A stretch of 64,000 bases of DNA from assembly GCA_038496675.1 (NCBI GenBank), contig CM076648.1, positions 13,260,429-13,324,428 of the forward strand, read 5' to 3'. A program made the position numbers and the translations under genes. Position 1 is the first letter of the stretch, and each line of letters begins with the position of its first letter. Below the pieces are notes generated by a model. That model saw only the letters and a program-made list of their open reading frames with translations, made no database searches and was not told the origin of the DNA. This DNA is from Rachycentron canadum (taxonomy: Eukaryota > Chordata > Actinopteri > Carangiformes > Rachycentridae). Of this stretch, positions 36,044-46,344 are shown piece by piece.

Positions 36044-39000
36044 ATACACACCATACACACCATACACATTTCCTCAATTTGTGTGTGTGTGTCTGCGTGC
36101 GTTTCCTTGACTGGACTTTTTTTAAGTGTTTAAAATCAAGCAGTAAAAGTGCTGTCTGCAGCACAGATGAAAAAAATCTTTCAACATCTTTCCTCCTCCT
36201 GTGAATCCCTCAGACAGCACCACTCATGTAGATGCAATTAGTGGCAGAATTTACTTCCTCCAAGGGAATGTGTGCAAATGTGCATGCACGGTGCTGAAGT
36301 GTGTGTTAGGAGAAATGGTTAGGGGGAGGAGAAGAGGGGGGTTTGGTACCTGTTTTGAACCAGCCATCCCCAGTGAAAGCCTCTCTGGTCTCCTGAGGTT
36401 TGTTCCAATACTCCTTAAAGACAGACGGACCTCGAACCAGGAGCTCACCCTGTTTCCTCTCCAGACCCGGGCATACCTGGTGCATATTCACAAAGAAAAT
36501 GGTTTAAGGGACAGGTTAAAAGATTAACCTGACAAACACTTAAATGACCATCTCTGAGTGCTGGGTGATACAACAGCTGCAAGACAACTAATGCTTTACT
36601 GAGTCTAATCTGTAAAATACTGTATTTCCATGCACATGCATTTCTGTTTTTCATCCGCTGTCTATTTATAAAGATATATATTGACTTGTGACCTGTTTGT
36701 TTGTCAATTACCCAAGTGTCTCTGTGATTGCCATTGACAACTGTGATGTTGTTTGTGTCATTCATGACAATCCGAACTTCCACACCAGGAAGTGGTGACC
36801 CCACAGCCCCTGTCAACAAATCAAGCAAAAAGACACACAGGAAACACATAAGCACAAAGGGAAGATCTAGTCAGAGCAAGATAGGACATTTGTTCTTTCA
36901 AAGGAAGTTGGACATTTCGATAATATCGACAGTAACCAACAGGGTGATCGCCATCAACCTTCACTGCAGGATTTCTACCACTGCGGGAGTGCTCTCCTCA
37001 AAGACAGCATTTACTTCCATCTGCAGGGCATAACTGGTCACTAAATGGTTTGGTTTGCTGAGCTTGTAAAGCATCGTAAACCAAAAGCCATTTGTCTCAG
37101 TCGCCACAATTCATCTTACTTTGGCAGTAATAGTGATTTCTGGGCCTGATGCAGCTATTTCCACCTACATCAAGTGAACATCAAATAAGATAACTATTTC
37201 TGGATGTTTGTCTTAGACTCTTAAAAACAAATACCAGAATACCCTTCAGGGCACTGTGATCTACAAAGTGTGTTAATTCCTCAAAATTACACTGAACTGC
37301 AGCATCTATGGCATTAAATCAATCCCAAATTCACAACATTACCCATGTCACCCACTGAGCTGACCAATTATGAATATAGTTCATAACTGTGAGCTGTGCT
37401 AATATTTAAGTGAAACTATTAATAAGATGTGTTGAAAAAATGTGCAACAAATTGAAAATGTACCGACATACACATTCAATCTCTGCCTTGGTGTCAGTGT
37501 AAGTGTGACCTCCCAAGTTAGTAATTATATAATGTGTGCAAAGGTGATACACAAAGAAGGTCTCAGTGGAAGTTTCTCTGTGTGTGTGTGTGTGTAGATG
37601 AGTGTGTATGCCTGCCTTAAGTGTATTATGCCATTTCACAGACCACTGCTCTGCCAACGAAGAGCAGGTCAGGTTCCAATTAAAGTGTGATTCTCTCACT
37701 TCATATTGATCTAATCCACTCCAGTCCTGATTGGCAATGTCCATCACACACCCTCCATCATTTTCACTCACTCCAGCACAGGAAGCCAACTGACCATAAA
37801 AGTAGACTGTTACACTGTTGCTAGGTGGACAAGCAGGACAACAGAAAAGCTTGAGTCTGAGGGTTACCCAAGCTGAATATTGCCAACTGATATCAGTACT
37901 AACACTGTCAACAAGGTTAATTAAGACCTTAAGGTGAAATTTCTTACTTTCATTCCTTTCTTACTTTCAAGTCATATTATAGGGTATAGAGTTCATCAAG
38001 ATCAGCTAAGCAGGGTTATGCAGTCAGTATGCTTCATTAGAAGTGAGGAAAGTCAAAAGGCTTTGGAAATCCCACACCTTTCTGACTGGTACTGGACGAG
38101 GTCAGTGTCCAACCATTTCTGTAAATTTCATTATGTGATTGGCCACCTGTGTAGGTCAGAAATGAGAATTTGGACTTCTCTCTCTAGCTGCCTTTTTCCC
38201 ATTTGTTACACCAGATCTTAGAAATCAACATGGTGAATATACCGTCATCAGTGACTGCAGTGGAATGATATAGAAAATCTAAATCAACTGTCATCAAATC
38301 AACATATTTTACAAGTAAGAGATTACCAGAATTAAAACTTAGTCAAAAAGGTAAAGCTCTGAGCCTCTTCTTCTCTAATCTGGGTGAGTCCAACAAAAAC
38401 TGCCATCTTCAAATTTACAAAAATCAATGACAATGACTCCCATCCCTCAATGAAAAAATCCATTCATGGTTCAACTTAGGGAACCTCTGTGCTTTTCTTT
38501 GTGCTCCCTCTATCATCATGTTTTTTTCTCACTCAAACCAGGAGCTTGAGAAACTTTGGAGATTTGAAGCATTCTGGTGTCGATGATTTGACAAGATTGA
38601 GTATCATTTTTGAAGAGTGGCAGGCAGCTTATAAATGCGGCATGCTAGATGGAAAAGGTCTGTATTGAGGGGAGCAAGAATAACAAAGGTCCAGATAGGA
38701 CTGCACTTCAGTTAGTCTCCCTAGAAGTTAATGAAAAACTATGTCATGTTTGAGCTTCAAATTACATAAAGCATTGGAAGGATGGCATCTGGAGGGTTAG
38801 GGTTAGGTGTGAGTGAGATAATAATTAGGTGAAAAGAAGTAGTATGAACTCATCTCACACATTTTCTTCTCAACAATTACAATATGACCTGGAAAGCCAT
38901 AGTGCTGTTCATTTGGAATATTTCACAACTGTACAACATATTACAAAGTCTGGCCGGTGAGGTTATTAATATAACTGCCATCAATATGGTGTAATAAAAG

Positions 39001-41652
39001 CTTAGTTTTCTACAGCATACTTGGCAGGGGACAGAAAGAAAAGATAGTGAGTGTGTGTGAGAGAGGGAGGGAGAGGGTGACTCCACTCCACTACTCTTCT
39101 GAGAGTGTTTCCTGCGGTTGCTATTGATCCATTTTAACCTACTTAAAGACAAGACAGGAACACACTGACTCAAACAGCCACAAGCTTATGCCTGCATACA
39201 CTTACACCTAGATACAAACACGCGTACAAACAAACATACACACATCTTTCACAAGTCTGCACTGCGATGGAAACATCAATAGAACCACAGACCTCTTGAA
39301 GCCATTCTTAATAATCACCTGAGAGGAATCAAACAAAGCCTGTTCAGTTTATACCGAACATTAGCTGACAAACAAACAAAACAATACCCTAACAAAACAG
39401 CAGACAGAAGATTACCCAATCCACACGCAAGCTAATTAGCTTTACCTGTAAGAGGAAGAGTTGACTGGGGAACAGGAAGGGAAGGAGAAGGTGGGGAGAG
39501 AGAGGGAGGTGGGAGGACAGGAAAAGACGAGAGAAGAAAGAAACCACCACTCATTTCCAGACTGTGCCTTTGTTATTGAATGTGTGAGGGAGGTGTAGTT
39601 GGGATCATGGGGTTTTTACCTGACATCACACCAGAGAAACTTGCCAAAAATCAAAACACATCACATGAAGCCAGAGCACTGAATTAAATTGGTAGAACAA
39701 GATCAGAGATATTGGAGAGATAAAGAAGATAAGTTATTGAGTGCATGGTCAGACAAACAGGTTCTTTGGTCAAAAGTGCAAAATAGTTCCAGAGATTGTT
39801 TCAACTGCATTTGTACATTTTCTGTTGAAAAAAATCTGACACTGTTTTAACAGAAAGACACAACAAATAAGCAAAACCACACTTAATGGGATATGCTACT
39901 ATCAGTGACTTCAGAATTAACGTCTCAGAAAAAGGCAGAAAGCCATTTTCAATTTAATTTATCTCAATGAAAGCCTCAAACTCCTGCCTAAAACCATACT
40001 TCCTGCCCATATTTCCTGGACACAGACTAAATATATTTCAGGTTATCATGTAGAAGAAATCACTGATTGCTTGTTTGTTTATAAGAAATTTCAGACTAAC
40101 ATTTAGAAACCATATCCATCAGAGGGAGTGACTGCCAACCAATCCAAAAATCTATGTTCAGTTTCACTGACGCAGTAACAACAATGACGCTGGAGAGCAC
40201 AACACCTAAATCAGCTGCACATCTATAATTTGAAAGCCGTGCCTTAGCATTTGTCAACAAAAGATAGACACAAGCATGGACTGTTTTTAGTTTGAGGTTT
40301 GGTAACCTGGCTTTGAGTAATGGTGCACATACTAGTCAAGGGCACATGAAAAAAATGTTGCTCTTGGTTTGTTTTGTCATGACTGCGTTTTAAAGCTTGA
40401 ATAACTACTTATTTTCAGATGCCAAACCTTCCTTAAAAAAAACTTTAGTTGTGGCTTCATTTCCTGCTGCTGATCCAACTCAGTTTGTATCTTCACTGCA
40501 TTTGGATTGGAACAAGACCAAGACCTGCATTTTCAGCCTTATCAGTGCTGTTAGTGATTGCATGACATTATTGACTAAGATTTGAAACATGGCTGGTCTG
40601 AGTATGACCTCTAACTGTACTTTTACTTGGCCATATAGACATATCCAGTAAAGCACGTGTACCTGGGATGCGTGGGCCCTTGAGAGAGTTGGACAGTGCC
40701 ATGCCGATCTCAGTCATGCCATAGCGTTCCAGCAGTGTGTGTCCTGTAATCTCCTCCCAGCGCTGCAGAGTGGGAAGAGGGAGAGCAGCGGAGCCCGAAA
40801 CCATTAACCTGGAGAGAGAGAGGGCAAGACATGAGGGAAACACTCCAGGCTCCAAATAACAAATTTATAGGTTTTACTATGCCATAAAAACTTTGTGAAA
40901 CATGTCAATTTTAAGTCTATTAGAACTGGAAATGGACAGTGTTCTGTAAAACAATTAGGAAACATTCACAGCGCAGGACATTTTATCAGATATTCACATG
41001 TGAGGTGCCTGATCTGTGAGAGTCATTGTGTGAAATGACTGCGTGGGAAATTCGCCCATTCGTCCAAACCATGAAGTAGTAGAAACTATTGACACCACAC
41101 AGTCACCAAATTAGACAACTGAAACACTAAAAAAGTAACATCTAACAACATAAAAAATGTCAATAAAATGCCACCTGAAAATGACACAAGTCTCTGAGCA
41201 AACAAGAATCTGAGGATCAGCTTCAGCCCCTATGACATAGATGCTATAAGTCTATTAACCTCTGCTGGACAGATGACATTTTTGATGGTGGTAAAGAACT
41301 CTGTCTGACACTTAAATGTTTAGTCAGGCTCAGATGTGGTTGTTGTGAGTGCCATAGTATGATTCATATCATTTACATACTCATTAATGTTTATTTGTCA
41401 CCAGTCTGAATCTATACACACATATACGTATCCACAAATATATATAAGCATGAGTAAGTTGTCTATCATTGATCCCGCAGCCTGTACCTGATCCTTTCTT
41501 TGCAGTGCGCTTTGAGAAAGTCCTTGAAATAAGGCTGTGTGAAGTGCTGATCATAGTACTGGATCAGCTTAGAGTAGATAGTTGGCACAGCCATGAACAC
41601 ATTAACCACGGGAGCCTCGGAGCTCAACAGCATCTCCCACACCTGCGGCATA

Positions 41653-41707
<55 letters not shown>

Positions 41708-44700
41708 CATAACACAAGAGGGAGGAGGGAGGACATAGATAAGGAAAGGTGAAAAGTAAAACAGTCTATGTAATGATGGGGCCATGTAAACTAAATTATT
41801 ACATCCAGATTCAATCCATTAGAATATGTGAAAAAAAAAGCGATCACTTTTTTTCCTTTTGTTTGATGTAAATGGCAGAGTAAAGTCCAGACAGCAGCGT
41901 TACATTAAATCTGTCAACACAATGCCAGAAAATACATAGAAAAAAAATCTGGATTTGTAAAGGTCAGTGGGAGGAAAATAGCAGACTGCTGTGGGCCAGT
42001 TAAAAGGCCTTGTGTATGGTGACTTCTGACAAATGTGCCTTTTGACTGACTACAGGAGTGACTGCATCAAGTATGCTGCTTTAATCTCACACACAGGATC
42101 CTTTGATGGGCAGAAACATACACCGTGAACAACATTCACATATAAAAATACTATTCAAATATCACACAAACTCACTTGATCAAGGACAAAGCCATTTTAC
42201 ACATGCTGCCCCACCCTCTCAACCTCATCCCACACACACACACACACACACACAGTGGTACAGGTACATTGCAGTAGATGATGGGAAGCTGGGATGACAG
42301 CATGAATTAAGTGAAGGTGAACAACAGCTTCTCTAGCTCCTGTCTACCCTTGAGACAAAGGCTCCTCTCCAGCTGTCTCACCTCCCCTCTCAGTCTACTT
42401 ATCCTCACTTCTTCTTCTTTCATTCTACCTCCATTTCCCAAATGCTTCTTTTTCATTCTCTACTTTCATCTCTAACCCTGCATCTTCCCTTCATCTTTCC
42501 TCCTCACCTCTTCCCTTCGCACCCTATCTCACATTCACTTACCTTCTCTCTCCATTTCGTAATTTCCTGCTTCGCTGCCTCTGCAGTCGCCCTCTTTCCT
42601 ACCCTCTCTTTCTCTTGCTCTCTCATACATACACACACGTGCGCACACACACCTGGACACATACCCATACACAAAAAGATGCAGTCTCTGCCATCATCCC
42701 TCTTACCTACAGAACCACCACATTTTTCCTAATGTGCCAGAAATTTCTGAACTCATTCTTCCACTTCTCCTTTGAGTCACCTCGTCCTACACTCCTCTAA
42801 TCTATTACCTATTAACTTTGCTTCCACTCACCCATACTGCCTCTAATAGACAAACATAACTGAAATATATAGACAAATAAAATGAGATGATTAAGACGTG
42901 TCAACAGTCTAATCAGATCCCAATGCCATTTCTCTCAATACCATTACAAGTGATGTAAAAATTGCAGGCATTCACGGTTGACCTATACACATACAGAATC
43001 AAACTCCATGCATAGAGAGGGATTATTAACTGAGTGTGCCCTGACCATTCTGGGTGGTGTCTATCAAGTGCAGTGGAGCGCTTCCATCAAGTCCAGTCTG
43101 GAGGGGAGAGGAAGGCAATTTATGTCTGTCAAGGAGCTGGCCTCCACCTAGGGGACAGGATGTGGTGAGAACCCAAAGCCATGGCCTGCATCCTAAATAA
43201 CTCTTTGAGCTGCACAGCCCTGCACTCGACATAGATCCAATATAACTGCCAATTCTGCATGAGAAAGATTACGTCCTAACCATCAATAGGTCTGTAACTG
43301 AGTGTCAAAAACTGTCAGGTATCAAAAGTTGGCATTAAATCATGGTCCGATCTTCAATTAAATTTTTTATGCTTTGATCAGCTGTTTCCTTTGATCTGCG
43401 ATCAGAATTCTGTTAATGTTTAGTTAAAGTTTGTATGTGGTTTATCCTGTGAGGAACGTGAATGTCTTTACTACATTTTGTGCCAAGATATTTCAAGGGA
43501 TAAATGAGGTCCGACCTGCTGGTAGTATTACAAGAAAAGTGAGAAAATCATCAAAGCCAATAAGCTTCACACACTGGATCCACAAACTTCTGTACAAATG
43601 TCGATGGGAATTCATCCAACAGTAATATTATTTAATAAAATGCCTTTATCCGTTATAACACAATGAACAGGCATTATCCCACCCTCTTAATTTATATCTC
43701 AACAATGTCTGTGATATACATTTTTTTAATGGGTTGAATGAAAAATTTACACATACTTAAGCAAAATATTACTAGGTTGTAGTCAATGGTGCTTTAAACA
43801 AACAAAATTGGAGTAGTGCTGTGTGAACCCCAGGAGGAGTATCTCCCCCTCCCAGTCCGCAACAGTACACTTGAAATAGACTTATCTGCGATTTACTGGA
43901 TCACAATTACTGCACTGAAAATTTCTTCCACTATCTCTAGGCAAAATCAGTAAAAAATCAATGCTGGTCTCTGCTGCCTAGGCTACCCTTCAGAGATCTT
44001 GGGGGAGAAAAGAGACAGACTATCGATCACTTCATCAATGTACTGTAACTTCAGGAGGAGGAGAATAAAGGCTTTTTTCTGAGGGTGAGAGAAGGGGTTT
44101 TGTGATTTGGTACGCAAGGTCAAGGATAACAGTTGAATACTGATGACTATAATAGTGTTGCAATGCCCAGGTTGACAGATACACGTGTCCTTTTAAGACC
44201 TTTCTTTTCACATCTACCTTCACTGCCATTAAGCTGTAGAGGTCCTGACATACAAACAAAAACACACATACATTGAAAAACATATGCATTCACACTTCTA
44301 TACACACACTTTGCAGCCCATCTTCCCCTCCCTTCCCAGGGCCAAACAAGCACTATCATCCTTCATTGTCAGCTCATCGATTGATCTGCTGCTTAAGCCC
44401 CTGCCGTGAGTCGGCATTGGTCAGATACAAAGCCACACAGGGCAATTCATCACTGAGCCCCAAACATTTAGTTTGACAGGCAGAGAGGGGGAAGGAAGAG
44501 GAGAAGAGACTACAGAAGAAGCGACGGTGAGGAGATGAAGCGCATAGAAAGGAGGAAGGAAGACAAGTGGAAAATGAAACACTTGTAGAGAAAGCAGTAC
44601 TTTGTCTATTCAAGACTTTTAACTCAACAACTGCTTCTTTTGTTAAGGAGCATTTATGAAAAGTAAACTGTGCCAAGAGAAAGAGTTGGAACAAGAACAA

Positions 44701-44881
44701 GACAGAGACAAAGTGTAGTGCTGACCTTGTGAGGCTGGAATTCAGGCAGCATGACGCAGGTGGCGCCCACCCAGAGTGGGCACAGCAGCTTGTTAACAAT
44801 GCCATGTACGTGATGTAGCGGCAAGGTGTGGAGGATGACATCATCTCTGGTCCACTCCCACTCTGAAACCAGACACTGTAC
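21650..44881 (-). CDS. acsf3: acsf3: malonyl-CoA/methylmalonyl-CoA synthetase, mitochondrial (3' eight coding exons)
   Basis: Eight exons at 44881-44726, 41642-41488, 40808-40663, 36809-36712, 36476-36350, 25083-24949, 24430-24319 and 21767-21650 join in frame through GT-AG introns. They give 1047 coding bases, or 348 residues and a stop. The product matches ACSF3 of the ANL (acyl/aryl-CoA synthetase) superfamily, which activates malonate and methylmalonate to CoA thioesters in the matrix. It thereby feeds mitochondrial fatty-acid synthesis and clears free malonate; human loss causes combined malonic and methylmalonic aciduria. Visible ANL motifs in order are LPLHHVHG (A4 region), ERYGMTEIG (A5), GWFKTGD (A7), GRSSVDLIKSGGYK (A8 hinge) and RNQMGKVNK (A10, with the C-terminal catalytic lysine). 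The human protein is about 576 residues, so roughly the first 225, including the targeting peptide and the A3 phosphate-binding loop (YTSGTTG-type), are missing and must be encoded beyond 64000. No frameshift or premature stop is seen. Confidence 0.95.
21768..24318 (-). other. acsf3 intron (last)
   Basis: 2.55 kb with no other exon seen. It holds GT and CA repeats (22233-22260, 22678-22700), a (CACT)n run at 22801-22826 and A-rich DNA near 22090-22120. A sequence near 23545-23575 (ggtggtccagtggttagtaac) vaguely resembles a tRNA-like SINE head but has no B box. Confidence 0.85.
22801..22826. repeat. (CACT)n tetranucleotide repeat
   Basis: Six and a half perfect CACT units within the last acsf3 intron. 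Confidence 0.95.
24319..24430 (-). CDS. acsf3: acsf3 exon, DVAVIGVPD...LKTWAR
   Basis: 112 bases, starting with the last two bases of an aspartate codon and ending with AG of a split serine codon. It encodes VAVIGVPDDIWGQKVTAVV followed by QLKKGQSMTLAELKTWA, the C-terminal lid domain that precedes the catalytic lysine segment. The acceptor is tttactttctag|ATGTGG and the donor GGGCAAG|gtactg. Reading through the donor would give a short false tail ending in a stop near 24288. Confidence 0.95.
24431..24948 (-). other. acsf3 intron, with a likely old interspersed repeat
   Basis: 518 bases. The part from about 24495 to 24690 (starting cttgtagcgcggtgcttaag) has the texture of a teleost repeat copy that I recall only loosely. 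The rest is AT-rich. Confidence 0.6.
24949..25083 (-). CDS. acsf3: acsf3 exon with the hinge (A8) motif
   Basis: 135 bases: two bases complete the A7 glycine, then DTAVYKCGAYWIVGRSSVD, LIKSGGYKIGALEVERHLL and AHPDII, with one base left over. GRSSVDLIKSGGYK is the A8 hinge around which the C-terminal lid rotates between adenylation and thioesterification. The acceptor is catcttttag|GCGACA and the donor ATTG|gtaaga. It is separated from the previous exon by an 11.3-kb intron. Confidence 0.96.
25669..25715. repeat. (CA)n microsatellite
   Basis: Perfect CA run of about 23 units, flanked by CA- and GT-rich sequence. Confidence 0.97.
26640..26830. promoter_or_regulatory. Possible intronic conserved noncoding block D
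   Basis: Non-repetitive, CpG-containing sequence (for example ACATCACGGGCGGCTGTCGC and CTTGCCACGGCGGCTATAAG) between a pyrimidine-rich stretch and a purine-rich stretch. It includes AATTTATCACC and AAGATTGATAC words. There is no reading frame or splice structure. Confidence 0.22.
27530..27660. promoter_or_regulatory. Possible intronic conserved noncoding block E
   Basis: A 130-bp high-complexity island with TTAATTAAAACGATAAGAAG (a homeodomain core next to a GATA core) and GCCTAATTGCACTGGG, just after a CA-rich patch. Evidence is texture only. Confidence 0.2.
28440..28698 (+). repeat. Common teleost interspersed repeat copy
   Basis: The words TGTGACATCACAAAG, AGTCCTGACGG, TTTGATACTTTCACAGTAT, ATAGACCTACTTTA and finally ATATGGGACCTTTAA occur in this order. 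I recall them as a very frequent fish repeat. It is non-coding; the family name and exact ends need a repeat library. Confidence 0.65.
30790..31140. promoter_or_regulatory. Possible intronic conserved noncoding block F
   Basis: About 350 bp of AT-rich but non-repetitive sequence with many homeodomain-type cores (GAATATTAATG, GAGTTAATGAGG, AGTAATTAATATTG, GCAATTAAAGG), resembling developmental enhancers. No frame, splice site or repeat family explains it. Confidence 0.25.
31946..32074. repeat. Compound (CACAAG)n-(CA)n microsatellite with an N
   Basis: Four CACAAG units lead into a CA run of more than 100 bases. A single N at 32027 marks an unresolved base. Frames crossing it encode only TH or CV repeats and are not genes. 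Confidence 0.97.
32284..32331. repeat. (GATA)n tetranucleotide repeat
   Basis: Twelve perfect GATA units in the 11.3-kb acsf3 intron. Confidence 0.98.
34808..34950 (+). repeat. Teleost interspersed repeat copy ('ttagcttagcataa' family)
   Basis: Contains in order tggcatttttgtaaatatgc, ctttcttactgaaatgag, atgaagctaaagccagcagg and cttagcttagcataacga. I recall these from one of the most frequent percomorph repeats. A second, inverted copy at 59172-59282 shares the taagctaag core. Confidence 0.75.
34998..35056 (+). repeat. Teleost repeat fragment ('aggtgttcctaataaa')
   Basis: Ends with aggtgttcctaataaactga. It matches a second fragment at 51546-51591 (gcattag...aggtgtgcctaataaagtgg) within this same window, so the two are copies of one family. 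Confidence 0.65.
35687..35715 (+). repeat. G-rich tract, potential G-quadruplex
   Basis: Runs of four to eight G separated by single T (35687-35715), immediately after a (GT)n run. Confidence 0.85.
35957..36068. repeat. Long (CA)n microsatellite with 9-bp variant repeats
   Basis: About 43 CA units, then three copies of a 9-bp unit (CCATACACA) at about 36042-36068. It lies about 280 bases from the A7-motif exon of acsf3, in the intron downstream of that exon. Confidence 0.95.
36350..36476 (-). CDS. acsf3: acsf3 exon with the A7 motif (GWFKTG)
   Basis: 127 bases: 42 codons plus one base. It begins VCPGLERKQGELLVRGPSVF, continues EYWNKPQETREAF and ends DGWFKT-G, with the aspartate of the A7 motif (GWFKTGD) supplied by the next exon. 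That aspartate binds the ribose hydroxyls of the nucleotide across the family. The acceptor is atgcaccag|GTATGC and the donor AAAACAG|gtacca. Confidence 0.96.
36477..36711 (-). other. acsf3 short intron
   Basis: 235 bases of AT-rich DNA with nothing else seen. Confidence 0.9.
36712..36809 (-). CDS. acsf3: acsf3 exon with the GxPLPGVEVRIV segment
   Basis: 98 bases: two bases complete the glycine codon, then 32 codons to a phase-0 donor (ACTTGG|gtaatt). It encodes AVGSPLPGVEVRIV, a conserved strand, followed by a divergent loop rich in N and T (MNDTNNITVVNGNHRDTW). By eye this loop is about five residues shorter than in human ACSF3. The acceptor is ttgttgacag|GGGCTG. Only a 235-base intron separates it from the next exon. 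Confidence 0.93.
36810..40662 (-). other. acsf3 intron
   Basis: 3.85 kb. A GT patch at about 37577-37596, a purine-rich patch at 39050-39080 and another at 39470-39540. A short TTAGGG-like word occurs at about 38798-38810. No exon or definite repeat family was found. Confidence 0.85.
40663..40808 (-). CDS. acsf3: acsf3 exon with the A5 motif (YGMTE)
   Basis: 146 bases, entered after two bases of the split arginine codon and left after one base of a glycine codon. It encodes LMVSGSAALPLPTLQRW, then the A5 motif ERYGMTEIGMALSN, which contacts adenine and positions the adenylate intermediate, and ends KGPRIP-G. The acceptor is tctctctccag|GTTAAT and the donor CCCAG|gtacac. Confidence 0.96.
40809..41487 (-). 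other. acsf3 intron
   Basis: 679 bases, AT-rich, no exon or recognised repeat. Confidence 0.88.
41488..41642 (-). CDS. acsf3: acsf3 exon, VWEMLL...KERI
   Basis: 155 bases: 51 codons plus two bases (AG of an arginine codon split with the next exon). It encodes VWEMLLSSEAPVVN, MAVPTIYSKLIQYYDQHF and ends AHCKER-I-R. It aligns throughout with the ACSF3 segment before the LMVSGSA motif. The acceptor is tatgccgcag|GTGTGG, directly preceded by a (CT)n microsatellite on the gene strand; the donor is ATCAG|gtacag. Confidence 0.95.
41655..41706. repeat. (GA)n microsatellite forming the acsf3 acceptor tract
   Basis: About 26 perfect GA units on the plus strand, read as (CT)n on the gene strand. It ends 12 bases upstream of the exon starting at 41642, where the polypyrimidine tract belongs. 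Confidence 0.97.
42232..42254. repeat. (CA)n microsatellite
   Basis: About eleven CA units. Confidence 0.95.
44726..44881 (-). CDS. acsf3: acsf3 exon encoding the A4 region (first visible exon)
   Basis: 156 bases, exactly 52 codons, both flanking introns phase 0. It begins VQCLVSEWEWTRDDVILH and ends LPEFQPHK, and includes the histidine-rich LPLHHVHGIVNKLLCPLW stretch near the acyl/adenylate pocket. The acceptor is ccctgtcag|GTACAG and the donor CACAAG|gtcagc. The longest minus-strand frame in this area (44937-44374) reads the exon in the wrong frame; family similarity fixes the frame given here. The acceptor tract is a run of C blocks (G-rich on the plus strand, 44887-44920). Confidence 0.95.
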
Positions 44882-46344
44882 CTGACAGGGGTAGGGTGGG
44901 GGTGGGGGTGGAAGGAGCAGGGAGGAGAGAGAGTCAAGTCACAGCATCCTCAAAATAAATCATCTCAACCAGCTCGTACTGTTGGAGACACAATGACTTA
45001 ACTTATGTTGTCATTTGCTCCACATCTAGAATACAGAATGGCTTCTTGTGGCTCATTTGAATTCGTCGTCAACACACTAGTGTGCTCTGGTAGTATGTTT
45101 TTTGTATTTGTATTTAGAGCACTGTAATTTCCATGTTTTGATGCATGAATAAAATTAACTTTGATCTTGTCCTGTGGAAAGCTGAATATGAGCTGGAGGT
45201 AATTTGTGATTTTGTGGTCTTGGGACGTAGTTTCCTCCTCGCCCGCTCCATTCACATCTCAATTAGTAATTTCCTGTTTTCACCCAGGGATCCCAATCCC
45301 TAATAACAACAAATGTGACTGTAGTTGGACAGCAAAATAAATAACTCAAAATTATTACAGTCATTATGGTCCACTATCGTTCCTGAAATCTCTGTTCAAC
45401 AATTAATTTCACCCTACATGACATGTAAACTGAGTATAGATAATATTTAGGAAAGTAAAAAATGCAAAAGTCTGCTGTTTGTCTCTCGTGTTTTGAAAAG
45501 TAGATTGATGCTGTGACTGTAGCTGCTCTGAAATAGTGTATCTCAGTGTGAGGTCACAGCAACATTTTTAGTTTTTTTAGTGTATGTTTTTAGTTCTTAG
45601 CAGTAATAATAAGTAATAAAAGAAAACTCACAAGCAAACAATAATAAGGCATAGAAATGCAACACACGTCGCCAAAAATTATTTGAGATCTGTGTTTTCT
45701 GAAATTAGTTGTTTAAAAATTTCTGACTTATAACATTTAAAAAGTCAGTCAGCCCTGAATTTTAAGCAGTGCTGGATTGGTGGACTATTTTTCACACATA
45801 TTAATCCTACAGTAAATTCAAGAGGTAATGAAAGTCTCCTTTCTTGAGGCAAGGTGAGTAAGTGAGTAAGCGAGTTTTATTAATTTTATTCATATATTGT
45901 AGCTCAAAACTACAAATAAATTAAGACTCACTAACTCTCCATTAGCTTTGTGCTGTTGTGAAGTTATAGAAGAAGGCACGTGAAATATAATATGTACATA
46001 AATTTAAATGTAAAGTGTAAACACTATCTTTGTGAAATGTGTATTGATCAACTTCACCCTATGTCCATACAGGTAATGAAATATAATCTTGCTCTGTTGG
46101 TGTGAAACGTCCACTTTGTGCTTCTGGATGTAAAAGCAAAGCAGACAGAAACTGCTGAAACACTGGAGGGAGCAGATTAACGTTTGCTCTAAGGGTCACA
46201 AAATAAATCACTGTGTTCATTCATGAATCGCATTCATTCATGACGTTAGCACTGTGAAGGAGTTTTTATTTCTTTTTCTGTTCATCTTGCTTTATATATG
46301 CTCTGTAAGACCAGACATCTTTAGAAATTGGTGTGGCTCTACTC

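Larger units (their letters stand above)
25084..36349 (-). other. acsf3 11.3-kb intron
   Basis: The largest intron between visible exons. It contains microsatellites (25669-25715, 31970-32074, 32284-32331, 35957-36042), teleost repeat copies (28440-28698, 34808-34950, 34998-35056), G-rich tracts (31649-31661, 35687-35715) and three blocks of conserved-looking sequence listed separately. No additional exon with family similarity was found on either strand. The CT-rich plus-strand frames at 26305-26779 and 35096-35654 are not convincing genes. Confidence 0.8.
41643..44725 (-). other. acsf3 intron
   Basis: 3.1 kb. It holds the (GA)n microsatellite at 41655-41706, a CA run at 42232-42254 and a pyrimidine-rich plus-strand block at 42360-42620. 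No other exon was seen. Confidence 0.86.

Noticed and set aside
38797..38812. Interstitial telomere-like TTAGGG repeat (also near 7480-7492)
   Set aside because: Only about two units in each place, expected by chance.
44374..44937. 187-codon minus-strand open frame
   Set aside because: It overlaps the acsf3 exon but in the wrong frame; the correct frame gives the ACSF3 protein with clean splice sites.
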